Shown here: positions 32,202-40,129 of the stretch, piece by piece
Layout: every line of letters starts with the position of its first letter
Numbering within the stretch: position 1 is the stretch's first letter
From: Streptomyces sp. NBC_00286
Lineage (GTDB): Bacteria; Actinomycetota; Actinomycetes; Streptomycetales; Streptomycetaceae
Length of the DNA stretch: 64,000 nt
Assembly: GCF_036173125.1 (NCBI RefSeq)
Contig: NZ_CP108054.1
Span: 3,038,001-3,102,000, forward strand
Direction of reading: 5' to 3'
Made by a program: the position numbers and the translations under genes
Notes under the pieces: generated by a model
Database searches by the model: none
The model's input: only the letters and a program-made list of their open reading frames with translations
Told to the model about the DNA's origin: nothing

Positions 32202-33619
32202 TGCGCCGTTCCAAAATCGTCTGCACTCTGGGCCCAGCCGTCGACTCCCACGAGCAGCTCGTCTCGCTCATCGAGGCCGGCATGAACGTGGCCCGCTTCA
32301 ATTTCAGCCACGGCTCGCACGCCGAGCACCAGGGGCGGTACGACCGTGTCCGGGCCGCTGCCGAGGAGACGGGCCGCGCGATCGGCGTCCTCGCCGACCT
32401 CCAGGGCCCGAAGATCCGCCTCGAGACCTTCGCCGAGGGTCCCGTCGAGCTGGAGCGCGGTGACGAGTTCACCATCACCACCGAGGACGTACCGGGCGAC
32501 AAGTCGATCTGCGGCACGACCTACAAGGGCCTGCCGGGCGACGTCGCCGAGGGCGACCAGGTCCTGATCAACGACGGCAACGTCGAGCTGAAGGTCCTCG
32601 AGGTCGAGGGCCCCCGGGTCCGTACGGTCGTCATCGAGGGCGGCGTCATCTCGGACCACAAGGGCATCAACCTGCCCGGCACGGCCGTGAACGTGCCCGC
32701 GCTGTCCGAAAAGGACGTCGAGGACCTGCGCTTCGCGCTGCGCATGGGCTGCGACCTGGTGGCGCTGTCGTTCGTGCGCGACGCCGACGACGTGAACGAC
32801 GTACACAAGATCATGGACGAGGAGGGCCGCCGGGTCCCCGTCATCGCCAAGGTGGAGAAGCCGCAGGCGGTGGAGAACATGGAGGACGTCGTGATGGCGT
32901 TCGACGGCGTCATGGTCGCCCGCGGCGACCTGGCCGTCGAGTACCCGCTCGAGAAGGTCCCCATGGTGCAGAAGCGCCTGATCGAGCTGTGCCGCCGCAA
33001 CGCCAAGCCGGTGATCGTCGCGACCCAGATGATGGAGTCGATGATCACCAACTCCCGCCCCACGCGCGCCGAGGCCTCCGATGTGGCCAACGCGATCCTG
33101 GACGGCGCGGACGCGGTCATGCTGTCCGCCGAGTCGAGTGTGGGCGCGTACCCCCTCGAGACCGTGAAGACGATGTCGAAGATCGTCCAGGCCGCCGAGC
33201 AGGAACTGCTCTCCAAGGGCCTGCAGCCGCTCGTACCGGGCAAGAAGCCGCGTACGCAAGGCGGTTCGGTGGCCCGTGCCGCGTGTGAGATCGCGGACTT
33301 CCTGGGCGGAAAGGGCCTGGTGGCCTTCACCCAGTCCGGCGACACCGCCCGTCGGCTGTGCCGCTATCGCGCGGTCCAGCCGATCCTGGCCTTCACGACG
33401 GACGAGTCCACCCGCAACCAGCTGACGCTGAGCTGGGGCGTCGAGCCGCACGTCGTGCCGTTCGTGAACAGCACGGACGCGATGGTCGACCTGGTCGACC
33501 AGGAGATGGTCAGGCTGGGGCAGTTCAACGACGGCGACACGGTGATCATCACGGCGGGTTCGCCTCCCGGCGTGGCCGGCACCACGAACATGGTGCGGGT
33601 GCACCACCTGGGCGGCTGA
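32201..33619 (+). CDS. pyk: Pyruvate kinase
   Basis: 472 residues, last step of glycolysis. It begins MRRSKIVCTLGPAVDSHEQL. Key motifs are NFSHG, DLQGPKIR, the catalytic-lysine block VPVIAKVEKPQA, MVARGDLAVEYP and PVIVATQMMESMI. The C-terminal regulatory domain ends with GVAGTTNMVRVHHLGG. The usual type II length. ATG 32201 follows a -10 element closely, consistent with leaderless translation. A strong terminator lies 44 bases after the stop. Confidence 0.97.
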   Translation: MRRSKIVCTLGPAVDSHEQLVSLIEAGMNVARFNFSHGSHAEHQGRYDRVRAAAEETGRAIGVLADLQGPKIRLETFAEGPVELERGDEFTITTEDVPGDKSICGTTYKGLPGDVAEGDQVLINDGNVELKVLEVEGPRVRTVVIEGGVISDHKGINLPGTAVNVPALSEKDVEDLRFALRMGCDLVALSFVRDADDVNDVHKIMDEEGRRVPVIAKVEKPQAVENMEDVVMAFDGVMVARGDLAVEYPLEKVPMVQKRLIELCRRNAKPVIVATQMMESMITNSRPTRAEASDVANAILDGADAVMLSAESSVGAYPLETVKTMSKIVQAAEQELLSKGLQPLVPGKKPRTQGGSVARAACEIADFLGGKGLVAFTQSGDTARRLCRYRAVQPILAFTTDESTRNQLTLSWGVEPHVVPFVNSTDAMVDLVDQEMVRLGQFNDGDTVIITAGSPPGVAGTTNMVRVHHLGG

Positions 33620-33662
33620 CTCCGGTCGCGTTCCCGGATACGTATCCGAAGCGAGTACGCCA

Positions 33663-33699
33663 CTGAGGGCGCCCCCCGCCGCGCAGGGGGCGCCCTCAG
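33663..33699. terminator. Intrinsic terminator of pyk
   Basis: A perfect 14-bp stem, CTGAGGGCGCCCCC (33663-33676) and GGGGGCGCCCTCAG (33686-33699), with a 9-base loop. No T tract follows, as is common in Streptomyces. Confidence 0.85.
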
Positions 33700-33716
33700 G
33701 GTGTGTGCGGCTCCCG

Positions 33717-33969
33717 GAGAGCCCTTCGGGACTAGGCCCGGTCTCCCCGATCTTCGCGGGCGCACGACGCCTGGCACGGCTCCCCCACGCTCGGCTTCGC
33801 TCGCGCGGGCGGTGCCCCCACCGCCGCACGGCCGCATCACCCAAGTACGTCCAGTACGAGGGCGATGCGGCCGCACACCGATGCTCCCCCACTGCCTGAA
33901 GGGCGTGGGAGGTGCCCCCAGCACCAGACGCCGCGCGCTGATCCGCGAAGATCGGAGAGACAGGACCTA
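33717..33969. repeat. Palindromic intergenic element with terminal inverted repeats
   Basis: About 250 bases. The ends are inverted: CTCCCCGATCTTCGCGGG near 33745 pairs with CCGCGAAGATCGGAGAGAC near 33941. Inside is a near-perfect palindrome, GGCCGCATCACCC...AGGGCGATGCGGCC (33830-33872), around AAGTACGTCCAGTACG. A CTCCCCCAC.CTCGGCTTCGCTCG block also occurs at 58760-58785. The element ends exactly at the stop codon of the next minus-strand gene. It occupies the whole gap after the pyk terminator. Confidence 0.75.
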
Positions 33970-35349
33970 GCCGAGCGGCGTGCTGAACTGCTGCAGGCCG
34001 GGGACGGTCAGCGTTCCGCCGAACTGGGCGGCCTGGACCACCTTCACATTGGTGAAGTAGATCAGCGGGATGTTCAGCGGCGGAGGGTGCTCCGGGCTGA
34101 ACGTGACCGGTATCAGACCGAGCAGGTTGCCGGAGATGCTCTCCGTGTACATGACCGTCTTGCCGTCACGGATGGTGGACGTGGTGCCCTTGCCCGCCTG
34201 CACATGGTGCTTGGCGCCGGCCCGCTTGTCGTCGACGGTCTGGTGCAGATCGCCAATGTCGGTGCCGTCGGAGATCACGTACTTGAGGACCTCCTTGACC
34301 GAGCCGTTGGCGGTCTTCACCTTGACGACGCCCTGGTAGTCGGCGCCCTTGAGCAGCAGTGAGCTGGCCTCCAGCTGCCAGGGGTCGTCGGCCAGCGGCG
34401 GGATGCCCTTCTCGAGGCCGCCCTCGTCCTCCGTGGCGGTCGGGCAGTTCTCGGGGGCCGCGCTCTCGGACGGGCTGGGGGACGGGGTGGCCTCACCGGC
34501 CGCCTCCTCCGCCTTCTCCGCGGTGTCCTCGGCCGCCTCGGACGCCTTGTCCGTTACGTCCTTTGCCGCGTCCTCGGCCTTCCCTGCCGCGTCGCCCGCA
34601 GTGTCCGTGACGTCCTTGGCGGCGTCCCCGACGGTGTCGGTCGCCTTGTCCGCGGCGTCCCCGGCAGCACCCTCGGCCTTCTCGGTCTCGTCGTCCGCCT
34701 TGTCCTCGTTCGCCGACGGAGAGGGAGTGGGCGACGGGCTGGCAGCCGCCTCCTCTTCCGCCTTCTCCTTGTCGTCGGGCGTGAAGAGGTCCTCCAGCGC
34801 CTTGCCGAGGCCCAGCGGGTCGAGCGGGTGGTTGCTCTCGGACGGAGAAGGAGACGGTGCCGGCTCCTCTTCGTCCGGCTTCTCGGGAGCCGGTTCGGCG
34901 GGCTCGGGCTCGGTCTCGGGCTTGTCGTCGGAACCTGAATCCGACGAAGAGCCGTTGTCCGACGAGCCGTTGCCCGTGGAGTTGCCGCCCGCGGAGTTGT
35001 CGCCCGAAGCGCCCTCACCTGAGGAGCCCTGCTCTGGCTCTTGCTCCTTCTTGTCGTCGGACGCGGGGTCGCTCGTGGAGGGGGACGGCGAGGGCGAGGC
35101 GTCCTTGCCTTCCTCGGACTCCTCGATCGCGTCGACGCACTCCTTGTACTCGTCGATCGTCAGGTTCTTCGGCGACGGCTTGTCATCAGCCCGGGCGAGG
35201 GGCGTGATCCCCATGCCCATGAGGATCGCCGTGGGCATCGACGCGATGGCTATCGCCTTGCCCGCGGGCATCTGCAGCCTCGTCAGCAAGGGCTTCTTGG
35301 GGGCTGCATGCCGCGGCCCGGTTCTCGCCCGGAGCTCTCCCGACTCCAC
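33967..35349 (-). CDS. Secreted low-complexity protein with LEA-like repeats
   Basis: About 460 residues. An N-terminal cytosolic stretch precedes a signal/anchor (AIAIASMPTAILMGMGITPLARAD). The middle ~270 residues are low complexity: Ser-Pro runs, acidic tracts, and an 11-residue-periodic section (DKATDTVGDAAKDVTDTAG, EDAAKDVTDKASEAAEDTAEK) like LEA/hydrophilin sequences. The C-terminal ~150 residues form a globular domain. GTG 35349 has AGGAGG eight bases upstream, better than ATG 35382. The gene follows the DUF6114 gene by 13 bases, third in a DUF6230-DUF6114 operon. A cell-envelope or hydration role is inference. Confidence 0.8.
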   Translation of the reverse strand: MESGELRARTGPRHAAPKKPLLTRLQMPAGKAIAIASMPTAILMGMGITPLARADDKPSPKNLTIDEYKECVDAIEESEEGKDASPSPSPSTSDPASDDKKEQEPEQGSSGEGASGDNSAGGNSTGNGSSDNGSSSDSGSDDKPETEPEPAEPAPEKPDEEEPAPSPSPSESNHPLDPLGLGKALEDLFTPDDKEKAEEEAAASPSPTPSPSANEDKADDETEKAEGAAGDAADKATDTVGDAAKDVTDTAGDAAGKAEDAAKDVTDKASEAAEDTAEKAEEAAGEATPSPSPSESAAPENCPTATEDEGGLEKGIPPLADDPWQLEASSLLLKGADYQGVVKVKTANGSVKEVLKYVISDGTDIGDLHQTVDDKRAGAKHHVQAGKGTTSTIRDGKTVMYTESISGNLLGLIPVTFSPEHPPPLNIPLIYFTNVKVVQAAQFGGTLTVPGLQQFSTPLG

Positions 35350-35362
35350 GCGGTGGACCTCC

Positions 35363-35899
35363 TCAGGCACGGTGCCTCCCATTCGCCCCGTTGCTCGGGC
35401 TCGTTCCTGACAGATCGTTCGGCTCGCTCGCTCCGCCCGGCGTCATGGCCGCGGGAGCGCCTCCTTCGTCCGTACGATCCGTCTTGGCCGGCTCCGCCGC
35501 GGGCTCCTCGCCGGGCGCCCAGGACACGGCCATGGCGCCGCCGAACAACGCGAGCAGGAAGCCGACGAGGAACCCGCCGAGGTTGGACACCGGGATGGAC
35601 ACCAGCGCCAGCAGGATCGCCGCCACGCCGGCGAAAACCCGTACATGCTTCTGGAACCACAGGCTGATCCCGAGCACGATCAGCAGCACGCCGATGATCA
35701 GGGAACCCGCGCCCGCGGTCGTGGCCATCGCCAGGGTCAGATGACCTATCTGGAGATTCGCGTACGGGAAGTACATGATCGGGATCCCGCCGAGCAGGAT
35801 GAACAGCCCAGCCCAGAATGGCCGGGTGCCCCTCCAGGCGCGGAACTGCAGCCGCCTATCGGTGAACTGGCTGCGCGTGGCTGGAGTGTCGGCGCTCAT
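35363..35899 (-). CDS. DUF6114 integral membrane protein
   Basis: 178 residues with four predicted helices (FWAGLFILLGGIPIMYF, ATTAGAGSLIIGVLLIVLGISLWF, FAGVAAILLALVSIPVSNLGGF, LVGFLLALFGGAMAVSW), preceded by FRAWRGTRPFWAG, a DUF6114 trait. The C-terminus is a ~45-residue hydrophilic tail. ATG 35899 has GGGAG upstream; the longer ORF to 36103 is not supported. It is the middle gene of the operon. Function unknown. Confidence 0.82.
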   Translation of the reverse strand: MSADTPATRSQFTDRRLQFRAWRGTRPFWAGLFILLGGIPIMYFPYANLQIGHLTLAMATTAGAGSLIIGVLLIVLGISLWFQKHVRVFAGVAAILLALVSIPVSNLGGFLVGFLLALFGGAMAVSWAPGEEPAAEPAKTDRTDEGGAPAAMTPGGASEPNDLSGTSPSNGANGRHRA

Positions 35900-36117
35900 G
35901 GAAAACAGCTCCCTGGAACGGCGTTGCTGTGAGAGGTGAAAGCTGGGGCGTGGTGTGAATGTGGGGGGGTGGCGAGTGTACGGACCGGGTGGCGCCGGAC
36001 GGACGCCGAATGACGACATCCGACGGACCTGCGTACGGACTTCACATACGGACTTCAAAGACGAGAAGGAGGTGTGACGGGCGGGGAAGCGGGACTCCCC
36101 CACCCGTCACGGAGTGC

Positions 36118-36750
36118 CTAGTAGCACTCCTTGACGCCCGGGGACAGCTTCATCGTCAGCCCGCTCAGCTTGAAGGTTCCGGCAGTGGTCGCCCACGCCG
36201 TCTGCTTCACGTCCTTGAGCTGGACCGAGTCAGCCTGCTGCGCGAAACCGTACGGGTTCGCCTTGTCGCCCTTGGCGATGCCGGGACCCTTGTTGGCGTC
36301 TCCGGCGGCCACACCGATGTCGATGTTGCGGAACTCGGCGTCGGCCTCCAGGTCGGCGACGTCGATGTACAGGTTCTCCGCCTCGACCGGCGTTTCACCG
36401 GCACCGGCCCTGAGGACGAGGCTGACATTGCCGAGCACCGGGATGTTCGGCGTGACGACGGACTGGCACAGGTTCTTGATCGTCGCCGTCTTGAACGCCG
36501 AGACGGCGACGGGGTGCATCGACTTCTTGCCGGAGAGGGTGTACCCCTCGTCGATGGCGCCGTACTGCGAAAAGCCTTGGCCATCAAGCTGATCGGTCGT
36601 CACCTTGAACGACTGACCCGACACACTGAACGACGCGGCGAGAGCGCTGTTGGCCAGGGCCATGCCTATCGCGGCGGTCGCGGCCACGCTGGGCACCATG
36701 ACCACGGCGAACCGCTTCCATCTCGTCCCGCCACGCACATGGGACTCCAT
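36118..36750 (-). CDS. DUF6230 secreted/membrane-anchored protein
   Basis: 210 residues. An N-terminal helix (WKRFAVVMVPSVAATAAIGMALANSALA) leads to a beta-rich exported domain (ASFSVSGQSFKVTTDQLDGQGFSQYGAID...GVKECY). Homologues in Streptomyces have been labelled cholesterol esterase, but no lipase motif (GxSxG) is visible here, so I do not adopt that name. ATG 36750 has AGGAGG five bases upstream. First gene of the DUF6230-DUF6114-low-complexity operon. Confidence 0.82.
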   Translation of the reverse strand: MESHVRGGTRWKRFAVVMVPSVAATAAIGMALANSALAASFSVSGQSFKVTTDQLDGQGFSQYGAIDEGYTLSGKKSMHPVAVSAFKTATIKNLCQSVVTPNIPVLGNVSLVLRAGAGETPVEAENLYIDVADLEADAEFRNIDIGVAAGDANKGPGIAKGDKANPYGFAQQADSVQLKDVKQTAWATTAGTFKLSGLTMKLSPGVKECY

Positions 36751-37121
36751 ATTTCCTCCTTCTCGGACGTACATCTCCGGCCCTGACGGCCCCCGGTCGG
36801 CGGCTCAGTCGGGCAGGGATGGGAGAAGTGCTACGTCCTCGGGAAGGAGAGCGCCCGTACTCAGAGACGCGAAGGGCGCCCCAACACAAGCGATCACCCC
36901 CGAGCGACAACCACTGGTCGCGCCTGAACACTTCACGCACAACCTGCCGGACAGGCTCCGCTCGCAAGCAGAGACCCCCCTGTCCAAGGAGTGACGCCAC
37001 TGCCGCCGCTCCTACTCGGTGGGGACCCAGTGAAACCCGTTGCCCCGATTGGCTGTCGGGAACGGGAATGGACCGAGCGTGGCCGATCGTGGTCCATTCG
37101 CGCCGCCGCCGCAAGGGGGTT

Positions 37122-37139
37122 CGTTACTGGCTAGTAACG
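37122..37139. promoter_or_regulatory. Perfect dyad, candidate operator
   Basis: CGTTACT-GGCT-AGTAACG is a perfect inverted repeat with 7-bp arms. The form resembles TetR-type operators such as TTACTGGC/TAGTAA. It lies 372 bases upstream of the DUF6230 start. A TetR gene is nearby at 38626. Confidence 0.5.
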
Positions 37140-37268
37140 GCCGGATAACCCTTCAACGACCCGCCGGTATCGGCCGACGACGCAGGGTGCCCCCGAGGTG
37201 AGTACCAAAACCATTGATCCTTGGACGGAATCCGACAGATCACCGCCCGTCACTTACTCCAAGTAACA

Positions 37269-37306
37269 GCGGCCGCGTTTACCAAGATTTGGTAAAACGC
37301 GGCCGC
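37269..37306. terminator. Terminator hairpin of the thioredoxin-TPR gene
   Basis: GCGGCCGCGTTTACCAA (37269-37285) pairs with TTGGTAAAACGCGGCCGC (37289-37306) with a single bulge and a three-base loop. It lies 85 bases past the stop on the minus strand. Confidence 0.8.
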
Positions 37307-37391
37307 GGGGTCGCTCAGTCGACAAATCTCTCACTCACGCAACAGGGGTCACAGTGGTTACCCCGGTGGATCATGCGCAGATCAGGACCGG

Positions 37392-38375
37392 TCAGAACAA
37401 AGCACGGGCAAGTGCTCTGCGTGCGGCGGTCACTCGTGGATCGTCACTGCCGACGACCTCGAACAGCTCCAACAGCCGTACACGCGCGGCGTCCCGGTCG
37501 TCACCGACCGTACGCGCCACGGTGTCGACGAGCCGCCCGAACGCGTCCTCGACATGACCACCCACCAAGTCCAGGTCGGCGGCGGCGATTTGCGCCTGCA
37601 CGTCAGCCGGCTTCTCGGCTGCGTCCTTACGCACCTGCTGCGCATCGGCGTTCTGCACGCGCTGGAGCAACTCGGCCTGGGCGAGGCCCAGTTTGGCCTC
37701 CGTATTACCCGGGTCGTCACTCAGCACGTTCTTGTACGCCTGCACCGCACCGCCCAAGTCCCCCGCGTCCAGGGCCTGTACGGCGGCTTCGAGCAGCGCG
37801 TCGTACGGACCGGCCGGCACCGTGGGAGCCGCCTCGGCCTCGCTGCCCGGCCCGGCCTCGGCGTCCGCGTCGACCGTGAGGCCGGTCAGACCGAAGCGCT
37901 GCTCGGCGACCTGGATGAGCTGGTCCAGGGTGCCCCGGATCTGCTGCTCGGGGGCGGCGCCCTGGAAGAGCGGCAGGGCCTGTCCGGCCACCACCGCGAA
38001 AACGGCCGGGATCCCCTGGATCCCGAACTGCTGCATCAACATCTGATTGGCGTCGACGTCGATCTTGGCGAGGACGAACCGGCCGTTGTACTCGACGGCG
38101 AGCCGCTCCAGGAGCGGGCTCAGCTGCTTGCACGGCTCGCACCACTCGGCCCAGAAGTCGATGACGACGGGCACCTCGGTGGAGCGCTGCAGGACGTCCC
38201 GCTCAAAACCCGCCTCGTCTACGTCGATGACAAGGCTCGTTGCGGCGACAGCGCCTCCCCCGCCCTGCTTCGCCGCTTCGGCGCGCGACTGCTCCGCCTT
38301 CGCCTTGGCCTCCTGGGCCGCCTTCACCGCGGCGAGGTCGACGACTCCGCTCATGGACATGTTCCGTGGCTGCAT
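37392..38375 (-). CDS. Thioredoxin-TPR co-chaperone (YbbN/CnoX-like)
   Basis: 327 residues. After a ~45-residue Ala/Lys-rich leader, a thioredoxin domain carries WAEWCEPCKQL (WCEPC active site), DVDANQMLMQQFGIQGIPAVF and its cis-Pro. The C-terminal half has TPR-like helices (LLEAAVQALDAGDLGGAVQAYKNVLSDDPGNTEAKLGLAQAELL). YbbN/CnoX proteins combine holdase chaperone and thiol protection under oxidative chlorine stress. ATG 38375 has GGGGGAAG upstream. The upstream ORF extension lacks family similarity. Confidence 0.9.
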   Translation of the reverse strand: MQPRNMSMSGVVDLAAVKAAQEAKAKAEQSRAEAAKQGGGGAVAATSLVIDVDEAGFERDVLQRSTEVPVVIDFWAEWCEPCKQLSPLLERLAVEYNGRFVLAKIDVDANQMLMQQFGIQGIPAVFAVVAGQALPLFQGAAPEQQIRGTLDQLIQVAEQRFGLTGLTVDADAEAGPGSEAEAAPTVPAGPYDALLEAAVQALDAGDLGGAVQAYKNVLSDDPGNTEAKLGLAQAELLQRVQNADAQQVRKDAAEKPADVQAQIAAADLDLVGGHVEDAFGRLVDTVARTVGDDRDAARVRLLELFEVVGSDDPRVTAARRALARALF

Positions 38376-38625
38376 GAGTTCATCTTCCCCCTTCCGCGTA
38401 CGTACCGGAAAAGCACGGTGAAAGCCGGGCCTGCCGCGAGGCGCTCGACGCCGGGTCCCCACCTGGCGCCGCGTGGTCGTCGCTGCGGTCGTCGCTCGTA
38501 AGCAGGCTTTCGCTACGACCCGTAGCGTAACTGGACGGGGAACCCCCACGGAACCAACTCCCGGTGATCTCCCTCACCTTGTCCGCCCTTCTCAAGTCCC
38601 AGGAGCAGCCCGATATGGTCACCGG

Positions 38626-39255
38626 ATGCAGAACCGCACTTGCGCCCCACGCGCCACAGGAGGCCGCCCGCGCAGCGCCGCCGCGGACGCCGCGATCCTC
38701 GCGGCGACGCGGGCGGCACTGGTCGAACTGGGCTGGTCCAAGCTGACGTTGGGCGATGTGGCGATGCGCGCGGGCGTCGCGAAAACGACCCTCTACCGCC
38801 GCTGGTCCGGCAAGAACGAACTGGTCGTGGACGCGGTGGCCGCCCTCTTCGACGAACTCGAACTCCCCGACCGCGGCAACCTCGCGGCGGACGTCGAGGG
38901 CGTCGTCCTCCAGTTCGCGGCGATCCTGGCCCGCCCCGAGGCGAAGAGCGGCCTGATGGCGGTGGTAGCGGAGTCGATCCGCGACGACGCACTACGCGAC
39001 CGCATCCGCTCGTCGATCGTGGAACGCCAGAAACTCCTCGTCCTGGAGGGCCGCGCCCGCGCTCAGCAACGCGGCGAACTCCCGGAGGAGAACGACCCCG
39101 AAGCCGCGGCCCGCACCGCGGACCTCATCTTCGACGTCATCGCGGGCGCGGTGATACATCGGGCCCTGGTAAGCGCGGAGCCCGTCGACGCGGCCTGGAC
39201 GCGGAGCTTCACGAGGCTCTTGCTGAACGGCTTGACGGCGTCGGCGGCGACCTGA
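38626..39255 (+). CDS. TetR-family transcriptional regulator
   Basis: 209 residues. The N-terminal helix-turn-helix is GRPRSAAADAAILAATRAALVELGWSKLTLGDVAMRAGVAKTTLYRRWSGKNELVVDAVAAL, typical of TetR. The ligand domain belongs to the TetR_C_16-like group (AESIRDDALRDRIRSSIVERQKLLV). ATG 38626 has AGGAG 20 bases upstream, which is too far, so translation may be leaderless or use another site. Divergent from the thioredoxin-TPR gene. Targets are unknown. Confidence 0.88.
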   Translation: MQNRTCAPRATGGRPRSAAADAAILAATRAALVELGWSKLTLGDVAMRAGVAKTTLYRRWSGKNELVVDAVAALFDELELPDRGNLAADVEGVVLQFAAILARPEAKSGLMAVVAESIRDDALRDRIRSSIVERQKLLVLEGRARAQQRGELPEENDPEAAARTADLIFDVIAGAVIHRALVSAEPVDAAWTRSFTRLLLNGLTASAAT

Positions 39256-39449
39256 GACCGCTCGACTAGTGGATCCCGCCGCCCAGTTCGAACACCTCGG
39301 CCTGGGTGTGGCCGGCGACGTGTCCGCGCGGCGGGCGGTTGCGTGAACGGTGGCTGATCGTGGGCTGGGCGGGGGGCTGGTGTGCTGTACTTGGATGCGG
39401 AGAGGGCGCCGCCTGAGGACAGTGATGCTTTAGTCAAGCGGATGCCCAA

Positions 39450-39737
39450 GCTCACCAGGAGCCCGTCGGATGTCCCCATCCTGGTTGGGAATATCCGGCT
39501 AGCTGCTGAGCCACCAGGTGGGCCCCACTCGGAGCGGGTACTCCGAGAGGGGCCCGGCTCCACAGGAGCCTGTCGGATGTCCCTACCTAGTATGGGGACA
39601 TCCGACTATCTGCTGAGCCACCAGAGAAGGAGGGCCCCGCTCGGAGCAGCAACTCCAAGCGAGGCCCCGGCTCACCAGGAGCCAGTCGGATGTCCCCAGA
39701 CCGAGTGGGGATATCCGGCTACCTGGTGAGCCACCAG
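39450..39737. repeat. Tandem array of alternating large hairpins
   Basis: Three ~68-base A units (39450-39516, 39557-39624, 39670-39737) share GCTCACCAGGAGCC, GTCGGATGTCCC, a variable loop, GGGATATCCGGCTA and CTGAGCCACCAG. Each folds with an inner stem CGGATRTCCCC/GGGGAYATCCG and an outer stem GCTCACCAGG/CCTGGTGAGC, the latter perfect in unit 3. Between them are two B hairpins (39518-39556, 39625-39669) of type GGGCCCC.CTCGGAG/CTCC.AG.G.GGCCC. Period is ~107 and ~113 bases. Loops differ while stems are kept, which suggests the structure matters. Confidence 0.85.
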
Positions 39738-39832
39738 AGCAGCCACCTCCTCGCGTGCTTCGCCACTCGCTCCGACAAGAGCCGGATCAGCCGCATGACG
39801 AGAGTCGGTTTCTGCTCCTCGTGACAGCCCAT
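39719..39832 (-). CDS. Candidate 37-aa cationic, Trp-rich small protein
   Basis: ATG 39832 has GGGAGG at a spacing of ten. The product begins MGCHEEQKPT, then LVMRLIRLLSERVAKHARR, and ends WLLWWLTR. The helical part would be amphipathic and basic with three Trp at the end. The ribosome site lies inside a 13-bp inverted repeat (39839-39851 with 39927-39939) that would sequester it in mRNA. The frame is open up to 40021, so a 100-residue form is possible. The stop codon lies in repeat unit A3; the other two A units repeat the WWL-stop sequence. Toxin, leader peptide or non-coding are all possible. Confidence 0.4.
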   Translation of the reverse strand: MGCHEEQKPTLVMRLIRLLSERVAKHARRWLLWWLTR

Positions 39833-39838
39833 GCGGAG

Positions 39839-39960
39839 GCGTCCTCCCTTCGACGTGAGGCGGCCAGTCACGGTGCCGGGACCGCACTCGTCGGGCCGGG
39901 CCCCGAGGAAGCAAGGGGCCCGGAGTGAAGGGAGGACGCGCCCCATCGGGCACGTCACGG
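39839..39960 (-). ncRNA. Candidate structured leader with sequestered ribosome site
   Basis: On the minus strand, GCGTCCTCCCTTC pairs perfectly with GAAGGGAGGACGC, enclosing a 9-bp hairpin (CCGGGCCCC/GGGGCCCGG) and a weaker GCGG/CCGC hairpin, so a three-way junction is plausible. The second arm of the outer stem contains the GGGAGG of the small ORF. Confidence 0.45.
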
Positions 39961-40074
39961 GCTTGAAGTCTACCGCCCCGAACTCACCTGCTGTGACGGC
40001 TACTTCACCATCCGTGCGCAACGTCCGGACGGATCACGCAGCAAGCCACGCATCAAGTCGGCACGGAACACAAA

Positions 40075-40107
40075 GGGCGGCGAGGGGACAACAACCCCTC
40101 GCCGCCC
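40075..40107 (-). terminator. Intrinsic terminator of icmA
   Basis: Perfect 13-bp stem GGGCGGCGAGGGG (40075-40087) / CCCCTCGCCGCCC (40095-40107), loop ACAACAA, with TTTG following on the minus strand. Confidence 0.85.
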
Positions 40108-40129
40108 TCAGCGGACAGCACCGCCGACG

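Larger units (their letters stand above)
36751..37391. other. 641-base region upstream of the DUF6230 operon
   Basis: No protein gene is supported. It contains a perfect TetR-like dyad (37122-37139), a large terminator hairpin for the thioredoxin gene (37269-37306) and presumably the promoter of the DUF6230 operon. The remainder shows no recognisable element. Confidence 0.6.
39256..40129. other. 874-base region: tandem hairpin array, small ORF and terminator
   Basis: This gap between the TetR gene and icmA holds a tandem array of large hairpins (39450-39737), a 37-codon minus-strand ORF, an upstream structured leader (to ~39960), and the icmA terminator (40075-40107). Bases 39256-39440 show nothing recognisable. 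Confidence 0.7.

Noticed and set aside
36118..36750. Cholesterol esterase annotation
   Set aside because: No GxSxG nucleophile or lipase fold motif is visible; DUF6230 is the safer name.
39382..39729. Plus-strand open frame of 115 codons through the hairpin array
   Set aside because: Its codons follow the repeat structure; translation is low complexity and has no ribosome site.
39450..39737. CRISPR array
   Set aside because: Units are ~110 bases, internally palindromic, only three, without short identical repeats or uniform spacers, and no cas genes are near.
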